NCBI GenBank assembly: GCA_039649175.1
Contig: JBBWZS010000110.1
Location: 1-64,000, forward strand
Source: DATAQC01 sp039649175
GTDB lineage: Bacteria; Actinomycetota; Acidimicrobiia; Acidimicrobiales; AC-14
Reading direction: 5' to 3'
DNA: 64,000 bases
Shown: piece by piece, positions 23,972 through 32,956 of the stretch
Layout: every line of letters begins with the position of its first letter
How positions within the stretch are numbered: position 1 is the stretch's first letter
Translations under genes and position numbers: made by a program
The notes under the pieces: model-generated
What the model saw: only the letters and a program-made list of their open reading frames with translations
Database searches by the model: none
Told to the model about the DNA's origin: nothing

Positions 23972-25048
23972 ATGAGCCCCACACCTCGGGGTGCGAGCGG
24001 TCGACTGAAGCCGGTCGCTCAGCAGGTCGTCGTGGTCATGGGGGCATCGAGCGGCATCGGAAGGGAGACGGCGGTGCAGTTTGCCCGCCGCGGTGCCCGG
24101 GTGGTGGTGGCGGCACGCGACGACGAGGCCCTGGTGTCGGTCGTCGAGGAGGTGGAGACTGAAGGTGGCGAGGCCATGGCCGTCACCGCCGACACCTCGG
24201 ACATGAGCCGGGTGCAGGCGGTGGCCGACGCGGCGGTGGCCAGGTACGGCGGCTTCGACACCTGGGTGCAGGCGGCGGCCGTCGCCGTCTACGCCCGCTT
24301 CGAGCAGACGACGCCGGACGAGTTCCGCCGGGTGCTCGAGGTCAACCTCCTGGGCAACGTCCACGCCGCCCGAGCTGCGCTCCCCGAGCTGCGGAAACGG
24401 GGTGCGGGCGCCTTCATCTCCATCTCGTCGCTCGAGGCACGCCGCTCCTTCCCGTACCACTCGGCGTACGCCGCCTCCAAGCACGCGATCGACGGCTTCC
24501 TCGAGGCGCTCCGGGTCGAGCTCCGCCAGGAGGGCGTGCCGATCAACGTGACCAACGTGATGCCCGGCTCGATCAACACTCCCCTGTTCGACAAGGCCCG
24601 GAGCCGCCTCGGCGTGAAGCCCATGCCCATCCCCCCGATCTACCAGCCGGCCACGGTGGCCCCCGTCATCCTCTACGCGGCCGACCACCCTGCCCGCGAC
24701 CTCGTGGCCGGCGGGGCGGCCAAGGCCCTGCTGGCCACCCAGCGGCTCTCGCCGCGCCTGCTGGACGCCGCGCTCACCCGCATCGGGTTCCGAACCCAGC
24801 TCAGCGACCAGCCAAAGCAGCAGTACGGTCCTGACAACCTCGACGCGCCCGTGCGGGGATGGGGACAGGCAGAGGGCTCGTTCAGCCGGGGGGCGTGGTC
24901 GCGCAGCGCGTACAACTGGCTGGAGACGAGGTGCTCGCCGACGCGGATGAGGAAGCCGTCGCTCCACCCTCTTCGGCTGCGTGACAGATCGGAGCCGTCG
25001 GCGGGAGCGCCGACTCCGGTGGCGGAAGCCTCGTCGGGAGCGACCTGA
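23972..25048 (+). CDS. Short-chain dehydrogenase/reductase with C-terminal extension
   Basis: A 358-residue SDR. The Rossmann motif is GASSGIGRE (about residues 22-30), followed by the NNAG-equivalent QAAAV, the catalytic Ser region ISISSLEARR, and YHSAYAASKHA carrying the catalytic Tyr and Lys. It is about 100 residues longer than a classical SDR; the tail fits a known actinobacterial subfamily with a C-terminal arm. Substrate unknown. ATG 23972 is preferred over upstream in-frame starts, which would add a non-homologous leader. Confidence 0.87.
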   Translation: MSPTPRGASGRLKPVAQQVVVVMGASSGIGRETAVQFARRGARVVVAARDDEALVSVVEEVETEGGEAMAVTADTSDMSRVQAVADAAVARYGGFDTWVQAAAVAVYARFEQTTPDEFRRVLEVNLLGNVHAARAALPELRKRGAGAFISISSLEARRSFPYHSAYAASKHAIDGFLEALRVELRQEGVPINVTNVMPGSINTPLFDKARSRLGVKPMPIPPIYQPATVAPVILYAADHPARDLVAGGAAKALLATQRLSPRLLDAALTRIGFRTQLSDQPKQQYGPDNLDAPVRGWGQAEGSFSRGAWSRSAYNWLETRCSPTRMRKPSLHPLRLRDRSEPSAGAPTPVAEASSGAT

Positions 25049-25058
25049 TCGGGCGCCA

Positions 25059-25862
25059 GTGGCCCGCGTCACGGTTCGGCGAGATCGACGCTGGGGACTG
25101 CTCCCCCGCCTCACCACCGTGTGGCTGGCATCGACGGCAGTGGTCTCGTGCACGGCGCTGGGTGTGGCGGGCGACGATCACCTGAGGGCGCGCCCCCCCG
25201 TGCCGGGCACCGAGCCGGCGGCGGCGGCCGCGCCGGGGATATCGGAACCGGGCCTGCAACCGCTCGACCTGGGCGGGAACCGGTCCGCCCTCCTCTACGT
25301 CCCCTCCACCTACCGGTCCGACCATCCCGCCCCCCTCGTGGTGATGCTGCACGGGGCCGGCGGCGATCCCCAGGGGGGCCTCGACCCCTTCGTCCGCCTG
25401 GCCGACGACAAGGGCCTGATCCTGCTCGCTCCCGCGTCGGGGGGGCCGACCTGGGACGTCGTCATGGGCAGGTACGGGCCGGACATGCGCTCGATCGACC
25501 ACGCCCTGGAGCGGATCTTCGCCCGCTACCGCGTCGACAGCTCACGACTCGCCATCGAGGGATTCTCCGACGGTGCCTCGTACGCGCTCTCCCTGGGCCT
25601 GTCCAACGGAGACCTGTTCACCCACGTGATCGCCTTCTCCCCCGGGTTCCGGGTCTCCGGCACCCGGCGGGGGGCGCCGCGGGTGTTCATCAGCCACGGC
25701 CGGCAGGACCCGGTGCTACCGATCGCCTCCACCAGCCGCCGCATCGTCCCCAAGCTGGAGGAGGACGGTTACGACGTCACCTACCGCGAGTTCGACGGCC
25801 CCCACTCCGTGCCACCCTCCCTGGCCGAGGAAGCGCTGGCCTGGCTCGTCAGCACGGGATGA
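25059..25862 (+). CDS. Exported PHB-depolymerase-like esterase (LpqC-type lipoprotein)
   Basis: An alpha/beta hydrolase of about 267 residues. A twin-Arg-containing basic start and hydrophobic segment end in the lipobox AVVSC, indicating a surface lipoprotein. The oxyanion motif is VMLHGAGGDP. The catalytic triad is the Ser in GFSDGAS, the Asp in HGRQDPVLP and the His in DGPHSVPP. Relatives hydrolyse short polyesters or feruloyl-type esters. Start GTG 25059 is inferred from the signal peptide and the end of the preceding gene 10 nt upstream. Confidence 0.85.
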   Translation: MARVTVRRDRRWGLLPRLTTVWLASTAVVSCTALGVAGDDHLRARPPVPGTEPAAAAAPGISEPGLQPLDLGGNRSALLYVPSTYRSDHPAPLVVMLHGAGGDPQGGLDPFVRLADDKGLILLAPASGGPTWDVVMGRYGPDMRSIDHALERIFARYRVDSSRLAIEGFSDGASYALSLGLSNGDLFTHVIAFSPGFRVSGTRRGAPRVFISHGRQDPVLPIASTSRRIVPKLEEDGYDVTYREFDGPHSVPPSLAEEALAWLVSTG

Positions 25863-25905
25863 GCGCCATTCGCCCCGGACTCCCGCCGCGGCCGGCTCAG
25901 GGTGG

Positions 25906-27552
25906 TCAGCGGCGCGTCCGGTGACGCCGAACACCGGCGCCACCCGCCAGCAGGGCGCCGGCGGCGCCCACGGCGATGAACCGCCGGCCCCGGCGATCCG
26001 CGGCCAGGGCGGCGCGGGCGGCATTGGCCCCTGCGGCGCCGTGCACCCCCCCGCCGGGATGAGCTGACGCCGAGGCCAGATAGAGACGGGAGACGGGTGT
26101 CTCCGCCCGGGCCAGCCCGGGGATGGGCCTGAAGACCAGCTGTTGGTGGATCTGCGACGTGCCCCCGTTGATGGCTCCCCCCACCAGGTTGGCATCCGAC
26201 GCTTCCAGCGTGGCGGGCGTGGCGATGAAGCGGCCCAGCACGAGGTCACCGAACCCCGGGGCCAGAGCCTCGATCTCGGCTTCGATCCGCGCCGCGAGCG
26301 TCTCGGACTCCCACTCGTCCCAGAGGCCTTCCAGGTTCCCCCCGGCGTCGCCCCGCACCCGTTGGGGCACATGGGTGTAGGCCCAGGCCGTCTCCGTTCC
26401 GGCCGGGCTGCGCGTGGGGTCGGCCACGCCCATCTGTCCCATCACCAGGGGGGGACGTGACGGGATCAGGCCCTGCGCCAGTTGGCTCGCAGCTTCGACG
26501 TAGTGGTCGACGCCGTCGGCCACATGGACGGTACCGGCCCGGCGCGCCTGCCCCGCCGTCCACGGGACGGGCCCGGACAGGGCCCAGTCGACCTTGACAG
26601 TGGAGTTGTCGTACTGGAAGTGGCGCAGGTCGTCGACCACCCGGGCCGGGAGATGCTCAGGCCCGATCATGTCCCGGTAGAGGGCCGGCGCGCCCACGTC
26701 GGCCAGCACCGCCCGCGTGGCCCGGTGCTCGGTGCCGTCGGCCGTGCGCACCCCGATGGCCTTCCCGTCCCGGATGAGCACGTCGGTCACCCGCATCCCG
26801 CACTCGACCCGGCCACCCTGCGATCGGAGTCGGGCGACCAGGGCCTCGGACAGCCGGCCCGCTCCTCCCTCGGGCACGGGGAACCCGACCTGCTGTCCGA
26901 GACAACACAGCAGCCAGGCGAACATGGCGCCCACTGCGCTGTCGGGCGCCAGATCGGTGTGCAGGGCCAAACCGGTGAGAAGGAGCGCGGCCCCCCGTCC
27001 CGAGAACTGCTCCTCGGCCATGCGCTGGACGGGAAGCAGGCCAAAGCGGGCGAACCGGGACAGGCCGGCGGGGCCCAGGAGGGCGGCCAGCCGGGCGGCG
27101 GGGAGGACGGGCGGGAACGGGGACATCAGGGCGTCGATCAGGTCACTGCCCACCCGTTGCCACAGGCCGTAGAGACTGCGCCAGGCATCGCCGTCTCCTG
27201 GTGCGTCGGCGTCGAGGGCGGCGGTCGTCTCGTCGAGGTCGGTGGAGAGGACGGCGCACGAGCCGTCCCGGCCGGGATGGGCGAGCACGAGCGGGGATCG
27301 TCGCCAGCGCAGGCCGTGGCGTTCGAGGTCGAGGCTCTTGAGCACCGGCGAGGCCGCTCCCAGCGGGTAGAAGGCGCTGAAGCGGTCGTGGACGAACCCG
27401 GGAACCGTCAGCTCACCGCTGCGGACGGCCCCCCCGGGGTCAGGCTCGGCCTCGAGCACGACGACGTCCCAGCCGGCGTCGGCGAGGAGGTTGGCGCCGG
27501 CCAGGCCGTTGGGCCCCGCTCCCACCACCACGGCGTCGGGCAGGTCAGCCAT
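25906..27552 (-). CDS. FAD-dependent phytoene-dehydrogenase-like oxidoreductase
   Basis: A 548-residue flavoprotein. The N-terminal FAD-binding motif is VVVGAGPNGLAGANLLADAG with E34 in VVLEAEPDPGG. The substrate domain and the C-terminal motif around ASASAHPGGGVHGAAGANAA match the carotenoid/NAD(P)-FAD oxidoreductase (CrtN/CrtI-like) superfamily. No carotenoid genes are nearby, so the substrate is open. Start ATG 27552. A SRPBCC gene lies just upstream on the same strand. Confidence 0.87.
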   Translation of the reverse strand: MADLPDAVVVGAGPNGLAGANLLADAGWDVVVLEAEPDPGGAVRSGELTVPGFVHDRFSAFYPLGAASPVLKSLDLERHGLRWRRSPLVLAHPGRDGSCAVLSTDLDETTAALDADAPGDGDAWRSLYGLWQRVGSDLIDALMSPFPPVLPAARLAALLGPAGLSRFARFGLLPVQRMAEEQFSGRGAALLLTGLALHTDLAPDSAVGAMFAWLLCCLGQQVGFPVPEGGAGRLSEALVARLRSQGGRVECGMRVTDVLIRDGKAIGVRTADGTEHRATRAVLADVGAPALYRDMIGPEHLPARVVDDLRHFQYDNSTVKVDWALSGPVPWTAGQARRAGTVHVADGVDHYVEAASQLAQGLIPSRPPLVMGQMGVADPTRSPAGTETAWAYTHVPQRVRGDAGGNLEGLWDEWESETLAARIEAEIEALAPGFGDLVLGRFIATPATLEASDANLVGGAINGGTSQIHQQLVFRPIPGLARAETPVSRLYLASASAHPGGGVHGAAGANAARAALAADRRGRRFIAVGAAGALLAGGAGVRRHRTRR

Positions 27553-27579
27553 GGCCCGGGGCTGTCGGACGTCCGAAGC

Positions 27580-28029
27580 TCAGTGCGTGACCACGCCGGC
27601 CCGCATCTCGGCCAACCGCTTGAGGCGACGAAGCGTCTCCGCGTTTCGCAGCCCGGTGAGGAGGTCCAGAACCGGGTTCCACAGCTTCTCCCAGGGGTCT
27701 CCCTGTGGGTGTTCCTCGATCGTGACCCGGGTGCCGGCGCCCTCCTCCTCGAGGGTGAAGGCCACCCTCGCCTGGATGAAGGGAAAGGCCCGCACCAGCA
27801 TCACCAGCCGGCGCAGGGGCTCGGCCTCCAACGACACCGTCTTGTCCCTGGTGGCGAGGGGACCGAAACCCACCTTGTGGTGGAACTCGCTGCCCGGCGC
27901 CGGCCACGACTTGTCGTAGCTGCGGACGCACTTGTTCCCCACGACCCACATCTCGTAGACGGGCGGGTCGCACAGGATGTCGTAGATCTCCCCAGGCGGC
28001 GAGTTGATGACGATGGTCTGGCGCGACAT
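27580..28029 (-). CDS. SRPBCC/polyketide-cyclase-like protein
   Basis: A 149-residue START-like fold protein: INSPPGEIYDILCDPPVYEMWVVG at the N-terminus, central beta-strands (HHKVGFGPL) and a C-terminal helix LLTGLRNAETLRRLKRLAEM. Such proteins bind hydrophobic ligands in a central cavity. It is 27 nt upstream of the flavoprotein gene in the same direction, so the two probably act on the same lipid or terpenoid-like ligand. Start ATG 28029. Confidence 0.8.
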   Translation of the reverse strand: MSRQTIVINSPPGEIYDILCDPPVYEMWVVGNKCVRSYDKSWPAPGSEFHHKVGFGPLATRDKTVSLEAEPLRRLVMLVRAFPFIQARVAFTLEEEGAGTRVTIEEHPQGDPWEKLWNPVLDLLTGLRNAETLRRLKRLAEMRAGVVTH

Positions 28030-28078
28030 TGGGTGCGTCCTCTGCGTTGATTGTCGGTGACCCGAACCCGAATCGGCG

Positions 28079-28645
28079 TCAGGCAGCCAGCTTGTCGGGG
28101 ATGAGGCGCCGCACCACTCCCGATGTCGCCTCGCTCGGCCGCTGCTGCTCGCCCATGAGCGCGTCCATCACCAGCAGGGATCCGGTGAGGGCGGGGATGG
28201 CCCACTGCAGGGCGTTCAGCTTTCGCTGGGCGGCCGCCACCTCAGGCGGCGTCTGTGACGAGGGGTCGGTGCCGCCCTCGACGGGCACGTCACCCGCGTT
28301 CATCATCTTCTGACCGAGCGAACGGGCATAGGCGGTGGCGCCCAGCGCGCCGGCGGTGACCGCCGTCTTGACGATGGCGGTCGTGGCCACGTTCTTCTGC
28401 CCCGCGATACGGCCCTTGTTCCCGCCGGTGAGGATGGCCGAGCCGGCGAGGTGGGCGCCGATTGCCGCCAGGTTGACAGGCGTCCAGCGGCTCCACCCGG
28501 CGTTGGCCACCCGGGCGCGCTGGCTCGCGGGATCGACCTCGGCGGCGGCACCGTTCACCCCGACGGCACCCATCAGGGATCCGCCGAACCAGGCGGCCAG
28601 CCCGACTTCGGACAGTGACCGGGCGATCGTGTTCCGTTGCGTCAT
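28079..28645 (-). CDS. Conserved actinobacterial membrane protein
   Basis: A 188-residue protein with several short hydrophobic segments (GLAAWFGGSLMGAVG, NLAAIGAHLAGSAIL and ALQWAIPALTGSLLVMD). GGAGG is correctly placed before ATG 28645. The N-terminal pattern is one I associate with uncharacterised actinobacterial proteins. No function can be assigned. It is upstream of the SRPBCC and flavoprotein genes on the same strand. Confidence 0.75.
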   Translation of the reverse strand: MTQRNTIARSLSEVGLAAWFGGSLMGAVGVNGAAAEVDPASQRARVANAGWSRWTPVNLAAIGAHLAGSAILTGGNKGRIAGQKNVATTAIVKTAVTAGALGATAYARSLGQKMMNAGDVPVEGGTDPSSQTPPEVAAAQRKLNALQWAIPALTGSLLVMDALMGEQQRPSEATSGVVRRLIPDKLAA

Positions 28646-28810
28646 TTCGAACCTCCGTGCCGAGACGTACCCGCTGCCTTCCCCGAAGGGCCAAGGCCGT
28701 AACGAAAAGATTCCGGTGCCTCCGGGCCGGGCAGACCTCTCGAGTCGCTGAGTCGCTCCCGGACGACGAGGCACGCCCCAGAGGTGGCCCCCGGTTAGCA
28801 TCAGCCCCTC

Positions 28811-30565
28811 ATGGGTAGGGTTTTGGTCGTTTCGGCCAGTATGGGTGAGGGCCACGACGGTGCCGCGCGCGAGTTGGCGCAGCGCCTCGAGGCGCGCGGC
28901 CACACCACCCGTACCGTCGATTTCCTCGATGCCGCCCCCCTCGGCATCGGGGCCCTGACCCGCACGAGCTACGAGTTGCAGCTGCGCAAGGCGCCGTGGA
29001 CCTACCAGTTCACCTACCGGCTCTGGCAGGTGCTGCCGGTCCTGTGCCGGCCCTTCACCGTCCTGGTGTACTTCCTCACCGCACGCTGCCAGCTGCGATG
29101 GATCTCCGAGTTCGAACCCGACGTGGTGGTCACCACCTACAACCTGTCGTCACTCGTGCTGGCCCGGCTCCGGCGAAAGGGCCGGCTGCGGGTCCCGGTG
29201 GTCACCTACGTCACCGACTTCGACGTCCATCCCCTGTGGCTGGCCAAGGGTGTCGACCTCGCCCTGTGCGTCCATCCTGCGTCGGCTGCGGTCGCCCGGC
29301 GTCGCACCGGCGGCCCGGCCCGGGCCATCGGTCCGTTGGTCGCCGACAGGTTCTGTGCCACGGCATCACACACCGACCGGCAGCGGGTGCGGGCCGAGCT
29401 CGGCCTCGGGCCCGGCGATCTGGGGGTGCTCGTCGTCGCCGGTTCCTGGGGCGTCGGGGAGATCGACCGCACCTTCGACAGCCTGGTGGCATCAGGCCGC
29501 TACACCCCGATCGCCGCCTGCGGGCGCAACGAGGACCTTCGCGCCGCCCTGGCCGAACGGCCCCAGGGGCGGGCCATCGGCTGGACCGACGAGATGCCCG
29601 CTCTCATGGCCGCCTGCGACGTGCTCGTGCAGAACGCCGGCGGCCTCACGTGCATGGAGGCCTTCGCCGTCGGGCTGCCGGTCGTCACCTACCTGCCCAT
29701 CCCCGGTCACGGGCGCCAGAACGGCGAGGAGATGGAGCAGGCGGGCGTGGCTGCCTACGTGCGATCACCCGAGTCGCTCGTGCCCACCCTCGACCGCGTC
29801 ACCAGCCTGGCCGGGCGCCGTCAGGTCACTGCCGCCCGGGCCATGTTCAGCGGGGACGCCGCCGACGAGATCGTGGCCGCGCTGCAGCCGGTGCCGGTGC
29901 CGAAGCGGGTGCCGTCGAGACGGGTGGTCGGTGGCCGGCGGGTGATCGCCGCCACGGTGTCGCTGGTGGCCGGTTGGTCGGCGTTCACCGTCGGTGTCTC
30001 CGCCGCCGCCACGCAGGGCATCGGCGTCGCCCGACCTCAGGCCCATTCGCACGAGGTCTTCGTGGGGGTGCGGCTGAGCCCGGCTGCGCTGGCCGATCCC
30101 GACCTGGCCGCAAGGATGGCCGGGGCCGGTGTGACCGCCATCGTCGACGGCAGCCTGGCCGCCCACGACCCGGGTGGGGTCCGGCGCCTGACCGACGCCG
30201 GGGTCGACGTGGCCAACGGCGGGTGGGGGCACCGCAACGGCGCCCACTGGTCGCGGGCCAAGGCCGACGTGGTGCGGGCCTGTCAGTCGATCAGGTCGGC
30301 CAACGGCACCCCGTGCCACAACTTCGTCCCACTGCGTCGCATCGACGGGTTCGACCTGGCCTCGGCCCGCTTCGCTCATCAGCGGGTCGTGACCAACGTG
30401 GCCCTCCTGCTCCCCGGCAAGACCCTCGCCCTGCGGCCGGGCCGCACGTACGTGCTCGATGCCCGCTTCCTCGACGCTGCCACCGTCGAGCGCACCGTCG
30501 CCGCCCTGGCGCCGGCCTCGGCCGGCGAGCACCTGACCGTCGGCCCCCTGGCCGACCTCCGTTGA
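28811..30565 (+). CDS. MGDG-synthase-like glycosyltransferase fused to a degenerate NodB-like domain
   Basis: A 584-residue protein. Residues 1-360 are a GT28/MGDG-synthase-type glycosyltransferase: SASMGEGHDGAA at the start, FEPDVVVTTYNLSS, TYVTDFDVHPLW, and the nucleotide-sugar motif VLVQNAGGLTCMEAFAVGLPV. A single hydrophobic helix (about 378-400) follows. Residues about 410-584 look like a polysaccharide-deacetylase fold (GAGVTAIVDGSLA, GGWGHRNGAHWS) lacking the DD and HxxxH metal ligands. It could transfer sugar to a lipid and present a non-catalytic carbohydrate-binding module outside. A true deacetylase gene overlaps its 3' end. Confidence 0.82.
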   Translation: MGRVLVVSASMGEGHDGAARELAQRLEARGHTTRTVDFLDAAPLGIGALTRTSYELQLRKAPWTYQFTYRLWQVLPVLCRPFTVLVYFLTARCQLRWISEFEPDVVVTTYNLSSLVLARLRRKGRLRVPVVTYVTDFDVHPLWLAKGVDLALCVHPASAAVARRRTGGPARAIGPLVADRFCATASHTDRQRVRAELGLGPGDLGVLVVAGSWGVGEIDRTFDSLVASGRYTPIAACGRNEDLRAALAERPQGRAIGWTDEMPALMAACDVLVQNAGGLTCMEAFAVGLPVVTYLPIPGHGRQNGEEMEQAGVAAYVRSPESLVPTLDRVTSLAGRRQVTAARAMFSGDAADEIVAALQPVPVPKRVPSRRVVGGRRVIAATVSLVAGWSAFTVGVSAAATQGIGVARPQAHSHEVFVGVRLSPAALADPDLAARMAGAGVTAIVDGSLAAHDPGGVRRLTDAGVDVANGGWGHRNGAHWSRAKADVVRACQSIRSANGTPCHNFVPLRRIDGFDLASARFAHQRVVTNVALLLPGKTLALRPGRTYVLDARFLDAATVERTVAALAPASAGEHLTVGPLADLR

Positions 30566-31284
30566 GGCCGCCCACTCTCGTCGCACGAGGTGCGGTGGCG
30601 ACCCTGGCCGCCTACGCGGCACCCTCGGTCACCAGCGTGGGCCCCCTCCGGCGCCGGTGGTTGCCCGGGCTCTCCGGCACGGGCGCCCACGGTCGGGTCG
30701 CCCTCACCTTCGACGACGGGCCAGATCCGGCATCGACGCCCGCCTTCCTCGACGTCCTCGACGACCTGGGCTGGTCAGCCACGTTCTTCATGCTCGGCTC
30801 CATGGTGCGCCGGGCCCCCGATCTGGCTGCCCAGGTGGTCGCCGCCGGCCACGAGGTGGCCGTGCACGGCGACCAGCATCGCTCTCACCTGTGGCGCTCA
30901 CCCCGCGACGTGGCCACCGACCTCCAGCGGGCAACCACCGCCATCGTGGAGGCGACCGGCCGCCGGCCCGTGTGGTTCCGCCCGCCCTACGGGGTCCTGA
31001 GCGCAGGCAGCCTGGTGGCGGCCAGGCGCCTCGGTCTCCGGACGGTCCTGTGGACGGCCTGGGGGCGCGACTGGCGCGCCGCCGCCACCCCCGACACCGT
31101 GGTCGCCGACGTCGACCGCCACCTCGGCCCCGGCGGCACGGTGTTGCTCCACGACTCCGATTGCACCTCGGCCCCCGGCGCCTGGCGTTCGGCCCTCGGC
31201 GCCCTTCCCGCCCTGGCTGAGCGCTTCGCCGCCCTGGACCTGCGTCCCGGGCCCCTGAGCGAGCACCGCATGGCCCGGTCGTAG
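30562..31284 (+). CDS. Polysaccharide deacetylase (NodB homology domain)
   Basis: A 240-residue enzyme with intact NodB motifs: TFDDGPDP (catalytic and metal Asp), HGDQHRSH (metal His pair), FRPPYGVLS and LLHDSDC. TTG 30562 overlaps the stop of the glycosyltransferase gene as TTGA, indicating translational coupling; a GTG about 11 codons later is an alternative. A hydrophobic N-terminus (about residues 8-25) suggests membrane anchoring or export. It probably N-deacetylates a cell-envelope glycan made or modified with the upstream enzyme. Confidence 0.87.
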   Translation: MRPPTLVARGAVATLAAYAAPSVTSVGPLRRRWLPGLSGTGAHGRVALTFDDGPDPASTPAFLDVLDDLGWSATFFMLGSMVRRAPDLAAQVVAAGHEVAVHGDQHRSHLWRSPRDVATDLQRATTAIVEATGRRPVWFRPPYGVLSAGSLVAARRLGLRTVLWTAWGRDWRAAATPDTVVADVDRHLGPGGTVLLHDSDCTSAPGAWRSALGALPALAERFAALDLRPGPLSEHRMARS

Positions 31285-31312
31285 GTCGGCACCGCTGAAG
31301 AGCGACCTCCCG

Positions 31313-32824
31313 TTACGGCTTGGGGTCGGGGGTCGCGGCCGGGTTGCAACGATCGTTGTCGGCGGACCGGAGTTGCATCCGCAGGCGCACCTCGCCGATC
31401 CCGCAGGAATCGACGGCCGTCCAGCCCCCGGGCGCGGGATGGAGCGAGACATGCCCGACAGCCACGGCCCAGCGTGAGCTGAACCGAACACGCACGAGGA
31501 CGGGTCCCGGACCGGTGACATTCAGCACCACGTCCTCACCGCTGAGACGGACGAGGTCCGCCGGCCCCTCGACGATCCCGTGCGAGCCCACCACCTCGAG
31601 GACCCGCCAGTGGGCATCACTCCACACGGGCTCGAGGCCCGGGACACCGGCGTTGATCAACGCCGCCTCGGCCTCCCCCGCGTAGTCGAGTGCCACGTCG
31701 GGCACGGCCACGTAGCGAACGCCTCGGTCGAGGAGCCACGCCTGGTAGCTGGCGGGCTGTAGAGCCCCCTGGTCGTAGAAGATGGGGTTGTCGGCGGAAT
31801 CGAGTTGGCGCTCCCAGCCCCGCGCCAGGGGAACGGCGGGCGCGGCATAGGCCGCCTCCCAGTGCCCGCGCAGGGGCACGATCTCGACCCGGCCCAGAGG
31901 TGCTCGGTGGGCGTCGAGGAAGCCGAGGAGCGGCTTGAAGTAGCTCACGGCGGCGGACGGGTCCCGCCGGACGGTCGGGAGGGTGGCAAACGCCGGTGTC
32001 CATTGCAGCACCCCGAGCGGGATCGCCAAGGCGGTGAGCAGCAGCCGGCGGTGTGGCCACAGCAGGCAGGCGACCAGCGGGATGCCCAGACACTCACCCA
32101 GCCTGCTGATGTTCCCCCCGACCGGAGTGGGCAGCACGAAGCTGGCCACGGTGGCCGCCAGGTAGAGGGCCACGGCGAGCCGTACGCCCCCCTCGTGGCG
32201 GGGGATGAGGAGGAGCACGAGCGCCACCATGGCCGAGAACTGGAGAAAGTCGCCGAGCGGGAAGGGCATGACCCCCTGGCCCGGGAACACCAGGCCCAGC
32301 CCGACGACCGCGACCGAGGGCACCGCGACCAGCAGAGCGAGCCCCATGCGCCGACGGGGCCACGAGGCCACGAGCCATGAACCGGCAGCCAGGGCGAGAA
32401 AAGCCCCCGCCAGCGGACTGGCCAGCACCGCGGCAAGGCCGAGAGGCACGGCGAGGCGAAAGCGCCGACGAGTCGCCGCCCAATAGGCAGTCAGGGCCAG
32501 GGCCTCACCCAGGAGGAAGGGCAGCTGGCCGATGGCCACCTGGACCAACGTCCCGGTGGCGAAGAGCACGGAGCCGACCCGGGCCGTGGGACCGAAATGA
32601 TTGATCACCAGTCGGTCGAAGGCCCACGCCGCCAGGGCGGCGCTCGCCACCGTCGTGAGCTCGAGGCCGATCATCCCCGCCACGGGCGGGAAGATCACGC
32701 TGTAGCTCAGGGTCCAGTGCCCGCTGTACCACTGACTGTCCCAGAGGGTCAGCCCATTGCTGTGGAAGAGGCCGACCCGGTAGAGCGCGGCAGGCAGGTC
32801 GACGCCGTGCCATCCCATGCCCAA
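31313..32824 (-). CDS. Multi-pass membrane protein (GT-C-like), start disturbed
   Basis: At least 503 residues with about eight to ten hydrophobic helices in the first 300 residues and a soluble C-terminal part. WDSQWYSGHWTLSYSVIFPP near the N-terminus resembles the first periplasmic loop of GT-C glycosyltransferase-like proteins. TTG 32824 is the first canonical start, but the same frame codes for a further 43 residues, including a hydrophobic helix (AAVAAVVAPLTAAVLATA), up to CTG 32953. An ATG at 32960 that overlaps the preceding stop as ATGA is out of frame. A frameshift or non-canonical start is likely. Confidence 0.72.
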   Translation of the reverse strand: MGMGWHGVDLPAALYRVGLFHSNGLTLWDSQWYSGHWTLSYSVIFPPVAGMIGLELTTVASAALAAWAFDRLVINHFGPTARVGSVLFATGTLVQVAIGQLPFLLGEALALTAYWAATRRRFRLAVPLGLAAVLASPLAGAFLALAAGSWLVASWPRRRMGLALLVAVPSVAVVGLGLVFPGQGVMPFPLGDFLQFSAMVALVLLLIPRHEGGVRLAVALYLAATVASFVLPTPVGGNISRLGECLGIPLVACLLWPHRRLLLTALAIPLGVLQWTPAFATLPTVRRDPSAAVSYFKPLLGFLDAHRAPLGRVEIVPLRGHWEAAYAAPAVPLARGWERQLDSADNPIFYDQGALQPASYQAWLLDRGVRYVAVPDVALDYAGEAEAALINAGVPGLEPVWSDAHWRVLEVVGSHGIVEGPADLVRLSGEDVVLNVTGPGPVLVRVRFSSRWAVAVGHVSLHPAPGGWTAVDSCGIGEVRLRMQLRSADNDRCNPAATPDPKP

Positions 32825-32956
32825 GGCGGCGGTGGCGAGGACCGCAGCCGTGAGCGGGGCGACGACAGCGGCGACCGCGGCACGCGGCCAACGCGGAGAA
32901 CCCGAAACTGGAGAGGTGATGGCGCCAAGGCTATGTGTGATGAGCCTCGGCAGTCG

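Noticed and set aside
28996..31284. A single 762-codon frame covering the deacetylase and most of the glycosyltransferase locus
   Set aside because: Only its 3' part is real (the deacetylase from 30562). The upstream part is out of frame with the glycosyltransferase, whose motifs are clear in the other frame.
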